This document shows positions 16,777 through 25,442 of a stretch of DNA of 64,000 bases, in pieces. The translations under genes were made by a program, and so were the position numbers. Position 1 is the first letter of the stretch. Each line of letters starts with the position of its first letter. The notes under the pieces are model-generated. The model was not told the DNA's origin. It saw only the letters and a list, made by a program, of their open reading frames with translations, and did not search any database. This DNA is from DATFNI01 sp963712305 (lineage in GTDB: Bacteria > Bacteroidota > Rhodothermia > Balneolales > DATFMH01). The stretch lies in NCBI GenBank assembly GCA_963712305.1, contig CAVQHI010000001.1, forward strand, positions 372,001 through 436,000. Direction: 5' to 3'.

Positions 16777-18312
16777 ATGATTTTTCGCAGGATTTCAGTT
16801 GTTGCGACTATTCTATTAAGTGGCATGATTGCATTTACGAGTGAAGCTTCAGCACAGATTACGGGACCATTGCCTCAGGGAATCAAGGAATCGGTGGCTC
16901 AAAACAGCATATCAAACATAGCGGCTTATGGAGATACGCTTTGGATCGGTCCTTATATGCAGCGTAATATTAATAATCAGAATGAATGGTACACTCCGGA
17001 TAAGGCCGACAGCGTGGTGAATGGCCGGGGACGCGTTTATTCACTGGCGGTTGGTATGGATACCATCACGGCAGGCATCGGGTATAGTTTCACATCGAAC
17101 AACACTTCTACCGATGCTGGAATGGGATATTATCTTTCGACTAACGGGGGCAATGACTGGACCTATATTCCACAATACCTCGAAGACAAAAACACCGATT
17201 CTGTAAGTTATGGTGGCGTCACTATTGGATACGTACCGATAGTCGTCCCACAACAATCGCCGCCCTATTCTATTGATTTCAAGGGATCGACGATTTTGTC
17301 GGCAAACTGGGCGTCCGGCATTCTTCGCAGCCGTGATTTTGGCAAATCATGGAGGCGGCTTCTGCTCCCTCCATCGACTTATGATACGCTTTCGCCTTCG
17401 CATCCTTTCAACTCTGTCTATGATCCCAGAAATGACAACAACTATCTCGGTTTTGCCGTGATGGTCGGTTCGAGCGGAAATGTGTATGCCGGAACAGCAG
17501 CAGGTTTGAATGTATCACCCAATGCTTTGACAGCACCTGTGGATAGTATCGTATGGTATCATTCATATGCAAACGGATCAATGAGTGGCCTGCTTGGTAA
17601 CTGGATCATTTCGATAAAGCAACAGCCCGGCACCGGCATCGTCTGGATGACAAACTGGCCGGCTTCGAACGGAGAAAAATTCGGGTTGGTCTCCACAGAC
17701 GACCATGGACAGACATTCAAACACTACCTGGTTGGAGAGAAAGTCTACGATATAGCCTTTGATGGTCAATACAAGTACGTGGCTGGTGACAACGGATTGT
17801 TTATCAGTAATGACGGGGGGAAAACCTGGAACCAGATCAGGCAGATTCGCAGTCCCAATACATTTATTAAAAATGGAGCCAACTATTTCAGCGTTGCCCA
17901 GGTAGGCAACCGGCTGTGGGTTGGAACCAGCGACGGCCTCGCCTCCACGGCGGATCATGGTAAAACGTGGTCCATCACGCGCGTCAACTTCCCCCTGAAA
18001 GGCGGCAACCGTTTTCAGACCGATGCGCCTGACGTCAAGACCTATGCCTATCCGAATCCATTTTCACCGAGCCATCATGGTATCGTTCGAATCAAATTTC
18101 ATGTCGATGATCCCGGAACTGTACACATTATTTTGCGCGATTACGGGATGAACCGGATTCGTGAGATCACTAAGGACGTCACAGCCGGAGATCATGAAGC
18201 AGTTTGGGACGGACTGGATGCATCGGGACGAATGGTGGCAAATGGCGTCGTTTTCTACCAGGTGAAAGGTCCGGGTCTAACGGCTAACGGAAAAATTCTT
18301 GTATTAAATTAA
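16777..18312 (+). CDS. secreted BNR/sortilin-like beta-propeller protein with FlgD-like C-terminal domain
   Basis: 511 aa. The signal peptide MIFRRISVVATILLSGMIAF ends near SAQ; the longer frame from TTG 16729 would bury it. At least four BNR-type repeats are visible (LSTNGGNDWTYI, SRDFGKSWRRL, STDDHGQTFKHY, ISNDGGKTWNQI), suggesting a beta-propeller. The last 85 residues begin YPNPFSPS and end with WDGLDASGRMVANGVVFY. This is the FlgD-like or type-9-type C-terminal Ig domain common on secreted proteins of this group. Neighbouring PorV/PorQ-like barrels fit export or anchoring at the surface. The ligand or enzyme activity is not evident. Confidence 0.8.
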   Translation: MIFRRISVVATILLSGMIAFTSEASAQITGPLPQGIKESVAQNSISNIAAYGDTLWIGPYMQRNINNQNEWYTPDKADSVVNGRGRVYSLAVGMDTITAGIGYSFTSNNTSTDAGMGYYLSTNGGNDWTYIPQYLEDKNTDSVSYGGVTIGYVPIVVPQQSPPYSIDFKGSTILSANWASGILRSRDFGKSWRRLLLPPSTYDTLSPSHPFNSVYDPRNDNNYLGFAVMVGSSGNVYAGTAAGLNVSPNALTAPVDSIVWYHSYANGSMSGLLGNWIISIKQQPGTGIVWMTNWPASNGEKFGLVSTDDHGQTFKHYLVGEKVYDIAFDGQYKYVAGDNGLFISNDGGKTWNQIRQIRSPNTFIKNGANYFSVAQVGNRLWVGTSDGLASTADHGKTWSITRVNFPLKGGNRFQTDAPDVKTYAYPNPFSPSHHGIVRIKFHVDDPGTVHIILRDYGMNRIREITKDVTAGDHEAVWDGLDASGRMVANGVVFYQVKGPGLTANGKILVLN

Positions 18313-18316
18313 TTGA

Positions 18317-18373
18317 CGGAATATTGGAATGATGGATTACTGGAAAACCGGAATATTGGATACTCGATCCTGG
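18317..18373. repeat. TGGAAT/GGATA-type extragenic repeat overlapping a false N-terminus
   Basis: Repeated ATTGGA, CTGGA and ATTGGAT units fill the gap between the propeller and PorV-like genes, like the stretches at 4478-4622 and 50297-50376. The longer reading frame starting at 18329 translates this repeat, a reason to reject that start. Confidence 0.5.
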
Positions 18374-18406
18374 ATGCCGGATCTCCGACGGTTGTCGAGA
18401 TCTGCA

Positions 18407-19453
18407 ATGAAAGGACTATTGCCCTGTTCCCTTATTCCCCTTTCCCTCTTATTTATATTTGCATCAACGGTACGGGCGCAGACGGGCGGCTTTGCAGGTT
18501 CCTACACCCGCATGGGATTTGGGCCGCGTGGGATGGCCATGGGTAATACGATCGGTTCAGTACCAGAAGAAGGTATTTATGCTCATTATAATCCCGCACT
18601 GGCAGCATTTGCCCAAGGCCACCAGATTGACATCGGAGTGGCCGCCATGTCATTTGATCGCAGCCTGAACAGCCTCGATGCCACATTTCGTCTGCCTCCC
18701 AAAGCCGGAATTGAGATTGGCCTTTTAAACTCGCGTGTCAAAAATATTGATGCACGGACACAGAGTGGATACAGCGATGGCAAATTTTCAACGGACGAAC
18801 TGCAGATGTTTGCGGCGTTCGGGATGAATATATCGGACAAGGTAAAAGCGGGTATTGGAGTTAAACTGAATTATGCGCATTTCTATTCAGGTATTAATTC
18901 AAACCTGTCAACCGGTATTGATCTGGGGTTGCTCTATCAACCTGTCAAGCCACTGCGGCTGGGTTTCGCCGTCCAGGATCTACTCTCATCCTATCACTGG
19001 GATACGACCAACTTTTACGAGACGAATACCGGTGAACAGACAAAAGACAATTTCCCAACACGACTCCGCTTTGACGGCTCATGGAGACTGCTAAATTCCA
19101 AACTGATTGTCGCAACAGAATATGAAGTTCGTATTCAATCCTCGCGTATCCAAACTGTTTCTGTTGATACTTCAGGGACGTTTCCGATCGACCAAACAGA
19201 CATGTCTTCCGTGCGGACATCCAGCAGTCAATTGCGATTGGGATTGGCTTACCGTATCCACCCCAGGATCACTCTGAGAGGTGGCTGGAAATTTAACGAT
19301 CTCAAACATACCGGGTATTCCCAGCAGCCATCACTTGGTTTCTCGATTCATCTGCCATTTGACCGTTTCCAGCCATCTATCGATTATGCATTTATAAGGG
19401 AACCAGACGGTGTGGCCAATATGCATGTTTTTGCACTTAGCTTTGTTCTATGA
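18407..19453 (+). CDS. PorV/PorQ-like outer-membrane beta-barrel protein
   Basis: 348 aa. The signal peptide MKGLLPCSLIPLSLLFIFAS ends near RAQ, then GFGPRGMAMGNTIGSVPEEG and YAHYNPALAAF match the N-terminal plug-like signature of the PorV/PorQ/UPF0164 family. Alternating beta strands follow, and the protein ends in VFALSFVL, as barrels do. I moved the start from 18329 to the ATG at 18407 because the extra 26 codons translate an intergenic repeat. It directly precedes a second, disrupted PorV-like gene and follows a protein with a secretion-type C-terminal domain. Confidence 0.8.
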   Translation: MKGLLPCSLIPLSLLFIFASTVRAQTGGFAGSYTRMGFGPRGMAMGNTIGSVPEEGIYAHYNPALAAFAQGHQIDIGVAAMSFDRSLNSLDATFRLPPKAGIEIGLLNSRVKNIDARTQSGYSDGKFSTDELQMFAAFGMNISDKVKAGIGVKLNYAHFYSGINSNLSTGIDLGLLYQPVKPLRLGFAVQDLLSSYHWDTTNFYETNTGEQTKDNFPTRLRFDGSWRLLNSKLIVATEYEVRIQSSRIQTVSVDTSGTFPIDQTDMSSVRTSSSQLRLGLAYRIHPRITLRGGWKFNDLKHTGYSQQPSLGFSIHLPFDRFQPSIDYAFIREPDGVANMHVFALSFVL

Positions 19454-20466
19454 TTATGAAACGTTTTTCAGCATCTCCATTCAGGGATTTTTAAGGCTGC
19501 AATCACTTCCAATGATGGCTTATTATTCATTTTTCGTGTACTGGGGATCCAAGCTCAGGGCACAAACACAACATCCCTTCCATTCCTGGCCATTGGTCCG
19601 GATGCATTTAGCCTGTCGACCGGTGAAGCAGTAAGCCGTATTAAACGGCGCTGCCGACATCTTCACGAATCCGGCTAATCTGGCAATGGAGAAACAATCG
19701 AATGTCGGCCTCAGCTATACTCTGTGGATATCGGATACTCAAATCAGTCATGCCGGAGCAAATATTTTGAAAGGCAACCAGGCTTTCGCTGTTGGCGTGC
19801 TGAATAACACGGTTAGCAACTTCGAGGCACGTCAGGTGGCCGGGCCCTCACAGGGGAACTTCTCCCTGAAGAACTTTGCGCTGGCAGGGGCGTATGCCCG
19901 AAAGATAGGTCCGGTTTCGATCGGTGTCAGTGCTCTCTACATCTATCAGTCGTTTTACCAGGCAAGCGCCAACGGTTATGCATTTTCTTTTGGAGGGTCG
20001 GCTGATCTTCTACCCAACAGGGTCAGGTTGTCAGCAGCATTGTTGAATACTGGAAAAATGAACAAACTCAACGAACAGGAAAGCAAACTACCTACATCAA
20101 TTAATGCAGGTATCTGGACACGCCTTGTTCAGTTCGCCACTCCGGGATATTCTGAAATTCCGGTCTCACTTGCTAAACTTGCGGATTTTCATTCAACCTG
20201 TCAACGAGACAAATATTGACGCTACGGGTTCAGAAAGCAGTGCCTACAAAAAGCAGAAGAACGGATACATTACAACCGGCTTGAACGCCACTATTGCTGG
20301 ATTAATCGACCTGCGAGCCGGCTATCGCTTCCTTAAATCATCTGCACGCAACGTAAGTTTCGGCCTTGGCCTTCAAACCGGGGGCATTCATGTAGATTTC
20401 GCATACATCCCCTTCAATACAGGCTACGGCAATGCGTACTCGGTAGGTTTGAAGTATTATTTTTGA
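19450..20466 (+). pseudogene. frameshifted PorV/PorQ-like outer-membrane protein
   Basis: Homologous protein segments are spread over three frames. ATG at 19456 gives MKRFSASPFRDF and stops. A shifted frame continues through LGIQAQGTNTTSLPFLAIGP to GEAV. From about 19645 another frame gives NGAADIFTNPANLAMEKQSN and runs to 20219. After about 20175 a last frame gives RIFIQPVNETNIDATG and ends in NAYSVGLKYYF. FLAIGPDAFSLSTGEA plus FTNPANLA is the family signature. At least three single-base changes are needed to restore one frame, so this is either a recent pseudogene or poor sequence. The start overlaps the previous gene's stop. Confidence 0.75.
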
Positions 20467-20586
20467 TGCTGTTTCCCTCTTCTAAGGGGGGTAGAGAGAT
20501 GACACCAGCGTATACGATTGGAATAAAAAGAAGCAGAGCTTCCGTGGATTACATTACCAGGCAGTGCCCGGGAACGAGGAAACTGC
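20467..20586. other. intergenic spacer with a dispersed-repeat-like tail
   Basis: The spacer between convergent genes contains a CTTACTGTTTACTGCCAACT-like stretch (from about 20585) that looks like a dispersed low-complexity repeat. It supplies the last codons and stop of the FemAB-like gene. No terminator with a T-tract is apparent. Confidence 0.3.
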
Positions 20587-21576
20587 TTACTGTTTACTGC
20601 CAACTGGCAACTGCTCCTTACTCTTCCACTCGTAACGCGTTCGCAGGAATCCACGCGAATTAAAGTGTTCCTTAAAGAAAATGAGCGAACGGCGCGGATC
20701 CATTGGATTATCGGTATCGGTCTCCATGCTTACGCCAAAATCAACAACAGAAATTCTCCGATCTCTTGCATCGACACAGACCTGATGCAACAACGAGTTA
20801 ACCGGCCGCAGGCTTTGGTATTTTTCGAGAGAGCAGATATAGAAGGTTAGCACCGCCTGGGCATTGCACTGCATATTCATTACGCCAGCAATGAGCGTAT
20901 CATCCTTCCAGGCCCCCAGCAGTTTGATTTCATCCGGAAACAGGTCGAGCAGCAGCCGCATTTCACCCAGACTGTGGGTTGGCTCGAGATCGAACTTTTG
21001 TTTGTTTTGTTCAAGGACATCGTAAAAAGCTTCCACATTATCAATCGGATTAATCGTAACACCTTTTTTGCGGGCTTTCTTGACGGCCCGTCGGCCCATC
21101 GATGAGAGTGCTTTGTCATCATAACCATCTGTAAACGTAATAGATGAAATGAGCACCTGGCTTTCCTGAAAACCATGATATTTCAGCAGGAAATCAAGGT
21201 CCTGGCGTAACTGCCGCTGATATGGTAGTGGAGGAAATGTAAACTGAACCTTCCGGACATCAATCGTCCTGAAGTACTCCATCAGAACGGTTAGTGCTGT
21301 CTCAGTATCCGAAAAAGAAGCCAAAGGCAGCATGAGTCCACCATAGCTTGCTTTAACTGGCGAAGTAAACTCAGTAGCCTCTTCGTTAAAGGCGCCAACT
21401 AAACCGGCGACCAGATCTTCTCCTTCAAAGCAGCCAATAAAACGGACAGGGACAAGTTCGTCATGGTGACGATAAAAACGCGGTCTGGAAAACAATGTTC
21501 CGTTATTGGATTCAGAAATGAACCGCTCCCAAATCTGCTCATCGATCTTTTCTAATTCCTGATCTCTTACGATCAT
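20587..21576 (-). CDS. FemAB/GNAT-like acyltransferase of an envelope or polysaccharide locus
   Basis: 329 aa, cytoplasmic, no signal peptide. The layout of two GNAT-like halves resembles FemAB/BioF2-like transferases: YGGLMLPLASF near 95-105, a basic segment MGRRAVKKARKKGV near 160-173, and the C-terminal VDFGVSMETDTDNPMDPRRS followed by FFKEHFNSRG. Such enzymes transfer aminoacyl or acyl groups to sugars or peptidoglycan. It overlaps the upstream Gfo/Idh reading frame by 4 bp and lies in a group with a glycosyltransferase, pointing to surface glycan synthesis. The exact substrate is unknown. The final residues are encoded by a repeat-like sequence. Confidence 0.7.
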   Translation of the reverse strand: MIVRDQELEKIDEQIWERFISESNNGTLFSRPRFYRHHDELVPVRFIGCFEGEDLVAGLVGAFNEEATEFTSPVKASYGGLMLPLASFSDTETALTVLMEYFRTIDVRKVQFTFPPLPYQRQLRQDLDFLLKYHGFQESQVLISSITFTDGYDDKALSSMGRRAVKKARKKGVTINPIDNVEAFYDVLEQNKQKFDLEPTHSLGEMRLLLDLFPDEIKLLGAWKDDTLIAGVMNMQCNAQAVLTFYICSLEKYQSLRPVNSLLHQVCVDARDRRISVVDFGVSMETDTDNPMDPRRSLIFFKEHFNSRGFLRTRYEWKSKEQLPVGSKQ

Positions 21577-22544
21577 ACTGACAATACGATTTTCATGGTT
21601 TCGAACACCTCTTCGGGTTTAACCAATAGTTCGATCTCCCCTCTGACTGCGCTGGCAAAATGTTCAAGTTCGCGGATTAACGGTTCAGCTCGCTTTACCC
21701 CTACCGACCGTCTTATTGGTTTGCCATATTTATAAAGAAACTCAACAAAATCCTTTTCTGTGAAATCTTCCGGATTTACGTTGTGCTCATAAATGTCCAG
21801 TGTTTGTTCAATGTAATTAAGCTCGGCATGCCCTTTTACCCCGGTAACGGACAGTTGTCGAATCTTAACCGGGGTGATCCAGTTAACCTGAATAAAACCG
21901 CTGACGGAGGAAAACTGTAAAAATGCCGTGGCAGCGTCATCAACAGCATTCGAGTGAACGTTGAGCCGCTGCACATCCATCTTATCCGGGTTCACACCAA
22001 GCAGGTAACGGAAAACATCTATATCATGAACGGCAAGATCAACGAACACGCCAATATCTGTTAGTTTTGGCGGATAGCCACCAACACGCCTTGCCACCAG
22101 ATTTGTGATCGTTCCGAGTTCATCCTTCTCTATGAGTTCCTTTAAAGCCTGAACGGCAGGATTAAACCGTCGACATGACCACAGATAGCAAACGGTTGAC
22201 TTTCTTTGATAAAGCAATCAGTTCTTCTATTTCAGAGTTTCGATCCGAAGCCGGCTTTTCAAGCAACACATGAATGCCACGTTTCAGACACTCTGATGCG
22301 ATCGTGAAATGTTGTCTGACCGGAACGGCAATCGTCACAAAATCCGGATGATGATCATCGATGAGCTTTGAATAGTCATCGTATCCATAATTTCAAATTC
22401 TTCGTTTATGTGTAATCGACGCTCTTCATTCGGTTCAGCAAAACCGCATAGGGTGACCCCTTTCACCCCTTTCAGAATCCGGCAATGATGATATCCAATA
22501 TTTCCGACCCCGATGACGGCCGCTTTCAGATTGATTTCTTTCAC
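21573..22544 (-). pseudogene. frameshifted Gfo/Idh/MocA family sugar oxidoreductase
   Basis: The N-terminal part (GTG at 22544) has the NAD-binding start AVIGVGNIGYHHCRILK. The frame is lost near 22380. A second frame carries DDYSKLIDDHHPDFVTIAVP and HVLLEKPASDRNSE, the usual EKP motif. Near 22170-22190 it shifts again into RFNPAVQALKELI, and the C-terminal domain then runs intact with VDLAVHDIDVFRYL. Single-base gaps explain each break. If repaired it would be a normal NAD(P)-dependent dehydrogenase for a nucleotide sugar or inositol. Neighbours (FemAB-like, glycosyltransferase) suggest glycan precursor synthesis. Confidence 0.8.
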
Positions 22545-22653
22545 AGATGAATGATCAACGATTTACTCAAAATATATAACTCTTTGGCTAAGATAGATTA
22601 TGGCGGGCAACTTTCTAAATGGTTTTTGATATATGTCAACAACTATCGGCAGA

Positions 22654-22680
22654 GGTAATCACGGGTGGGGTAATCACGGG
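22654..22680. repeat. short direct repeat GGTAATCACGGG x2
   Basis: Two exact copies of GGTAATCACGGG at 22654-22665 and 22669-22680, 15 bases apart, just after the end of the glycosyltransferase gene. No function is apparent. Confidence 0.4.
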
Positions 22681-22694
22681 AATTATCCTCCAGT

Positions 22695-23825
22695 TTAGGA
22701 CGACGGAATCTGGTTTTCCCAGCAGTATTTGTCAGCTACATTTTTGCACGCTTCAAGATACCTGTCTCTCAAATCGGGTTCATAAGTTTGCGAATTGCCT
22801 GCTATCATTTCAGGGGTTGCATCGGGCGGGAGGATTTCACCCATAGGGTATTCATCTAGCACTTTGCGCATGGCCGGCAGATCGCTGATAAGAGCCGGTA
22901 TCCCTGCCATGGCGTATTCAAAGAGTTTATTAGGCAAGGCAAAGTGATAACTCAGTGATACTGGTTCAATGAAAGCCAACCCGGCGTCTGCCGAAGCAGT
23001 CCATTCCAATAGTTCATCATAAGGCACCCATTCCCGGTGCAAAAGCCGGTTCTCCACTCCTAATTCTTTAGCTCGTTTTTTTATCTGAAGAACCAGTCCT
23101 CCGTCTCCCAAAACACATAAAACGAGATCATCCAGCAATGGAAGAGATTCCAGAACAGGAAGCAGACCTCTTCCCCTCCCAATCAGTCCCTGATAAAGCA
23201 AAATTTTTGTATCACCAGATAATCTCCAATATTCCCGGATCTTTTTGCCCTTTTTCACCTTTTTTTTATGTGGTACATTCATCACAACCGCTGGCAACTC
23301 GATAGTGTATCGATCTTTCAGGTATTCGGAATCCAGCTCACCTGAGGTAAATATTTTGTCGCAGTATTTGATATAATGTTTCTCAAGACCCGAAAAAAAA
23401 GCCTGCCGCCAGGGTCGGTGATGTATGGTTCCAAGGGCGGAATAAACTTCACGGGAATCATAAATGAGATTGCTTTTATGTTTTTGTGATAAGCGAGCCG
23501 TAATTGGAAGTGAATAAAGGTCCTCGGCCCAATATGTTCTGGCTTTTATCCTATTTCTATTGTGGAATAATTTCCATTGAAAATCGATCCAGAATCTATA
23601 AAAACGGGTAGATTTTGTCGGAACCTCAATGATACTAATCTGATCACTTTGAAGTACTGAGTGATCTTCAGACTTCAGACCAACGAAACAAACCGATTGT
23701 CCATCGGCAATCAGCGTTCGGATAATGTTGAGAGTCCGTGCGTCTCGCTCAAGAGGATTTAAAACAATAAAGCAGTGATCAAAAGTCCGTTCACCGGCAT
23801 CCTGTATAGTAAGCCACTCGGCCAT
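22695..23825 (-). CDS. GT4-type glycosyltransferase
   Basis: 376-aa cytoplasmic GT-B glycosyltransferase. The N-terminal domain contains YDSREVYSALG near 145 and KIFTSGELDSEYL. The C-terminal nucleotide-sugar domain begins ILLYQGLIGRGRGLLPVLES and has VLCVLGDG, the HREWVPYDELLEWTASADAG segment and LSYHFALPNKLFEYAMAGIP, where the E-x7-E-like pair is expected. Donor and acceptor are unknown. It is transcribed towards the Gfo/Idh and FemAB-like genes, so these three probably act on one surface polysaccharide or glycolipid. Confidence 0.82.
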   Translation of the reverse strand: MAEWLTIQDAGERTFDHCFIVLNPLERDARTLNIIRTLIADGQSVCFVGLKSEDHSVLQSDQISIIEVPTKSTRFYRFWIDFQWKLFHNRNRIKARTYWAEDLYSLPITARLSQKHKSNLIYDSREVYSALGTIHHRPWRQAFFSGLEKHYIKYCDKIFTSGELDSEYLKDRYTIELPAVVMNVPHKKKVKKGKKIREYWRLSGDTKILLYQGLIGRGRGLLPVLESLPLLDDLVLCVLGDGGLVLQIKKRAKELGVENRLLHREWVPYDELLEWTASADAGLAFIEPVSLSYHFALPNKLFEYAMAGIPALISDLPAMRKVLDEYPMGEILPPDATPEMIAGNSQTYEPDLRDRYLEACKNVADKYCWENQIPSS

Positions 23826-23838
23826 AAACGATTACATT

Positions 23839-23883
23839 GAGTCTAGAGTCTTGAGTCTTGAGTCTTGAGTCTTGAGTCTTGAG
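23839..23883. repeat. heptamer tandem repeat GAGTCTT, about 6.4 copies
   Basis: GAGTCTA is followed by five exact GAGTCTT units and a partial GAG. It starts just upstream of the glycosyltransferase ATG (23825) and may sit in its 5' region. Copy number could vary by slippage and alter promoter spacing; this is inference. Confidence 0.75.
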
Positions 23884-23954
23884 AAATGCTAACTATTAAA
23901 ACTATAATGACAAAATTTAGTGTCTAAAGCGATGATCATCCAGATACTCATCGA

Positions 23955-24782
23955 TCAGTACGATTTCTTCATCGTCTTCGTCGTTGTCGCCATTGTTATC
24001 AAATCGCGGGTAAACCTGACACCAGCCAATGCAAGCCCCTTGCCAATAAAAACGGTAAATACGGCAATCAGACCGTATTCTCTGAACAAAATTATTGCAA
24101 ACAGGTATCCCACAAATAATACCGTTTTTGTCCGGTGCTGTTGTATGTAGTGGCGGCTGAATCGTGGAATTTTGTCGAAAGGAACGGTACTGACCATCAA
24201 CAACGAAAGCAGTATGACCATCGGAACCAGCACATTATTGATGCCATACTTGAAATGATCAAACAGGTACATCTCATCATTAAACGTGAGATAAAATGCT
24301 ACAAGCATGGTTGCCTGAGCTGGTATAGGCAGACCGCGAAAATGATCCAGCTTGAGTTCACGGGTCTCGACATTGAAACGGGCCAGGCGTATAGCTCCAC
24401 AGAGGGCAGGTAGCGCTGCAATAATAATGCCGGCCGTTGAGAGGCTTTCAACGCCAAACCGGAAGACCAAAAAACCCGGGGCTACACCAAAGGAAACGAC
24501 ATCACTCAATGAATCGAGTTCGATGCCAAAGGCACTTGTGGCATTGGTCAGGCGCGCCATCAATCCGTCAAGAGCATCAAAAAGTCCTGCAAGGACAATA
24601 AGCCATGAACCTGTAACCAGGTTACCTTTGTAAATCTGGATGATCGCCACAAATCCGCAGAACAGATTCATAAGCGTGAAAAAGCTGGGAATCATTATCC
24701 GCGGCAGCGGGCGTCTCTTACGCCGGCTATGCGGCTTTCTATGCCGGATCTTATTATTAGGTCGTGTGATGCGATATTTCAT
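23955..24782 (-). CDS. pssA: CDP-diacylglycerol-serine O-phosphatidyltransferase PssA
   Basis: Inner-membrane enzyme making phosphatidylserine, the precursor of phosphatidylethanolamine. The CDP-alcohol phosphotransferase motif is complete: D69, D72-G73, A76-R77, G86, D90 and D94. It has about eight hydrophobic helices after a very basic N-terminus (RRKRRPLPR). At 275 aa it is type II length. Its ATG overlaps the psd stop by one base (TGATG), so Psd and PssA are translationally coupled and act in sequence. Confidence 0.94.
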   Translation of the reverse strand: MKYRITRPNNKIRHRKPHSRRKRRPLPRIMIPSFFTLMNLFCGFVAIIQIYKGNLVTGSWLIVLAGLFDALDGLMARLTNATSAFGIELDSLSDVVSFGVAPGFLVFRFGVESLSTAGIIIAALPALCGAIRLARFNVETRELKLDHFRGLPIPAQATMLVAFYLTFNDEMYLFDHFKYGINNVLVPMVILLSLLMVSTVPFDKIPRFSRHYIQQHRTKTVLFVGYLFAIILFREYGLIAVFTVFIGKGLALAGVRFTRDLITMATTTKTMKKSY

Positions 24783-25441
24783 CAGTCTGCTTCGATTACC
24801 CCCAGTACGGTTTCTCCGCCAACTGTTTTTTGCCCGGACTTAACATTCAGAACTACATTTCCAGGAACAATAATATCCATGCGGGAACCAAATTTCATCA
24901 TGCCAAAACGATGCCCGGCCTTGATAGTATCTCCTTCTGTGATGTGATATACAATTCGCCTTGCAACATAACCCGTTATCTGGCGAAATAAAATTTTAGT
25001 ACCTGACGGATGACGCACTCCAAACTCAGCACGCTCGTTTAGTTCCGACGCTTTATCGTACCAGGCAATAAGGTATTCGCCGGGGAAGTATTTGAGGTAT
25101 TCGACAACACCGCTCACAGGGTTCCTGTTCACGTGAACATCTGTCAGCGAAAGAAAAATACTGATTTGAGTTCCCTTTGCTTTCAGGTATGTGCCTTCAT
25201 CAACCTCCTTAATTGTGACGATGGTACCGTCGGCTGGTGCAACAATAAGGTTCGGATCTTGAGGTATGTTACGATCCGGATCCCGGAAAAAGAAAAGTGT
25301 GAACCCCAAAAAGACGACGGCCAGCACGTATAAGACAACAGAAAACCCGTTATGGATCAAAAGTCCTGCAATCGCCATCATAATGGCGATTATCATGGCC
25401 CAAACAATAACCGAAAGTCCGTCTTCAGCGAAAAACTCCAT
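24782..25441 (-). CDS. psd: phosphatidylserine decarboxylase proenzyme, short type
   Basis: Decarboxylates phosphatidylserine to phosphatidylethanolamine. The 219-aa short form has an N-terminal hydrophobic hairpin (about 10-50). The pyruvoyl cleavage site FGSRMD lies near residue 185, where cleavage before Ser forms the pyruvoyl cofactor. VHVNRNPVSG and FGVRHPSGT are family segments. It is encoded 1 bp after rseP and overlaps pssA by 1 bp, so the two PE-synthesis enzymes come from one message. Confidence 0.94.
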   Translation of the reverse strand: MEFFAEDGLSVIVWAMIIAIMMAIAGLLIHNGFSVVLYVLAVVFLGFTLFFFRDPDRNIPQDPNLIVAPADGTIVTIKEVDEGTYLKAKGTQISIFLSLTDVHVNRNPVSGVVEYLKYFPGEYLIAWYDKASELNERAEFGVRHPSGTKILFRQITGYVARRIVYHITEGDTIKAGHRFGMMKFGSRMDIIVPGNVVLNVKSGQKTVGGETVLGVIEAD

Positions 25442-25442
25442 C

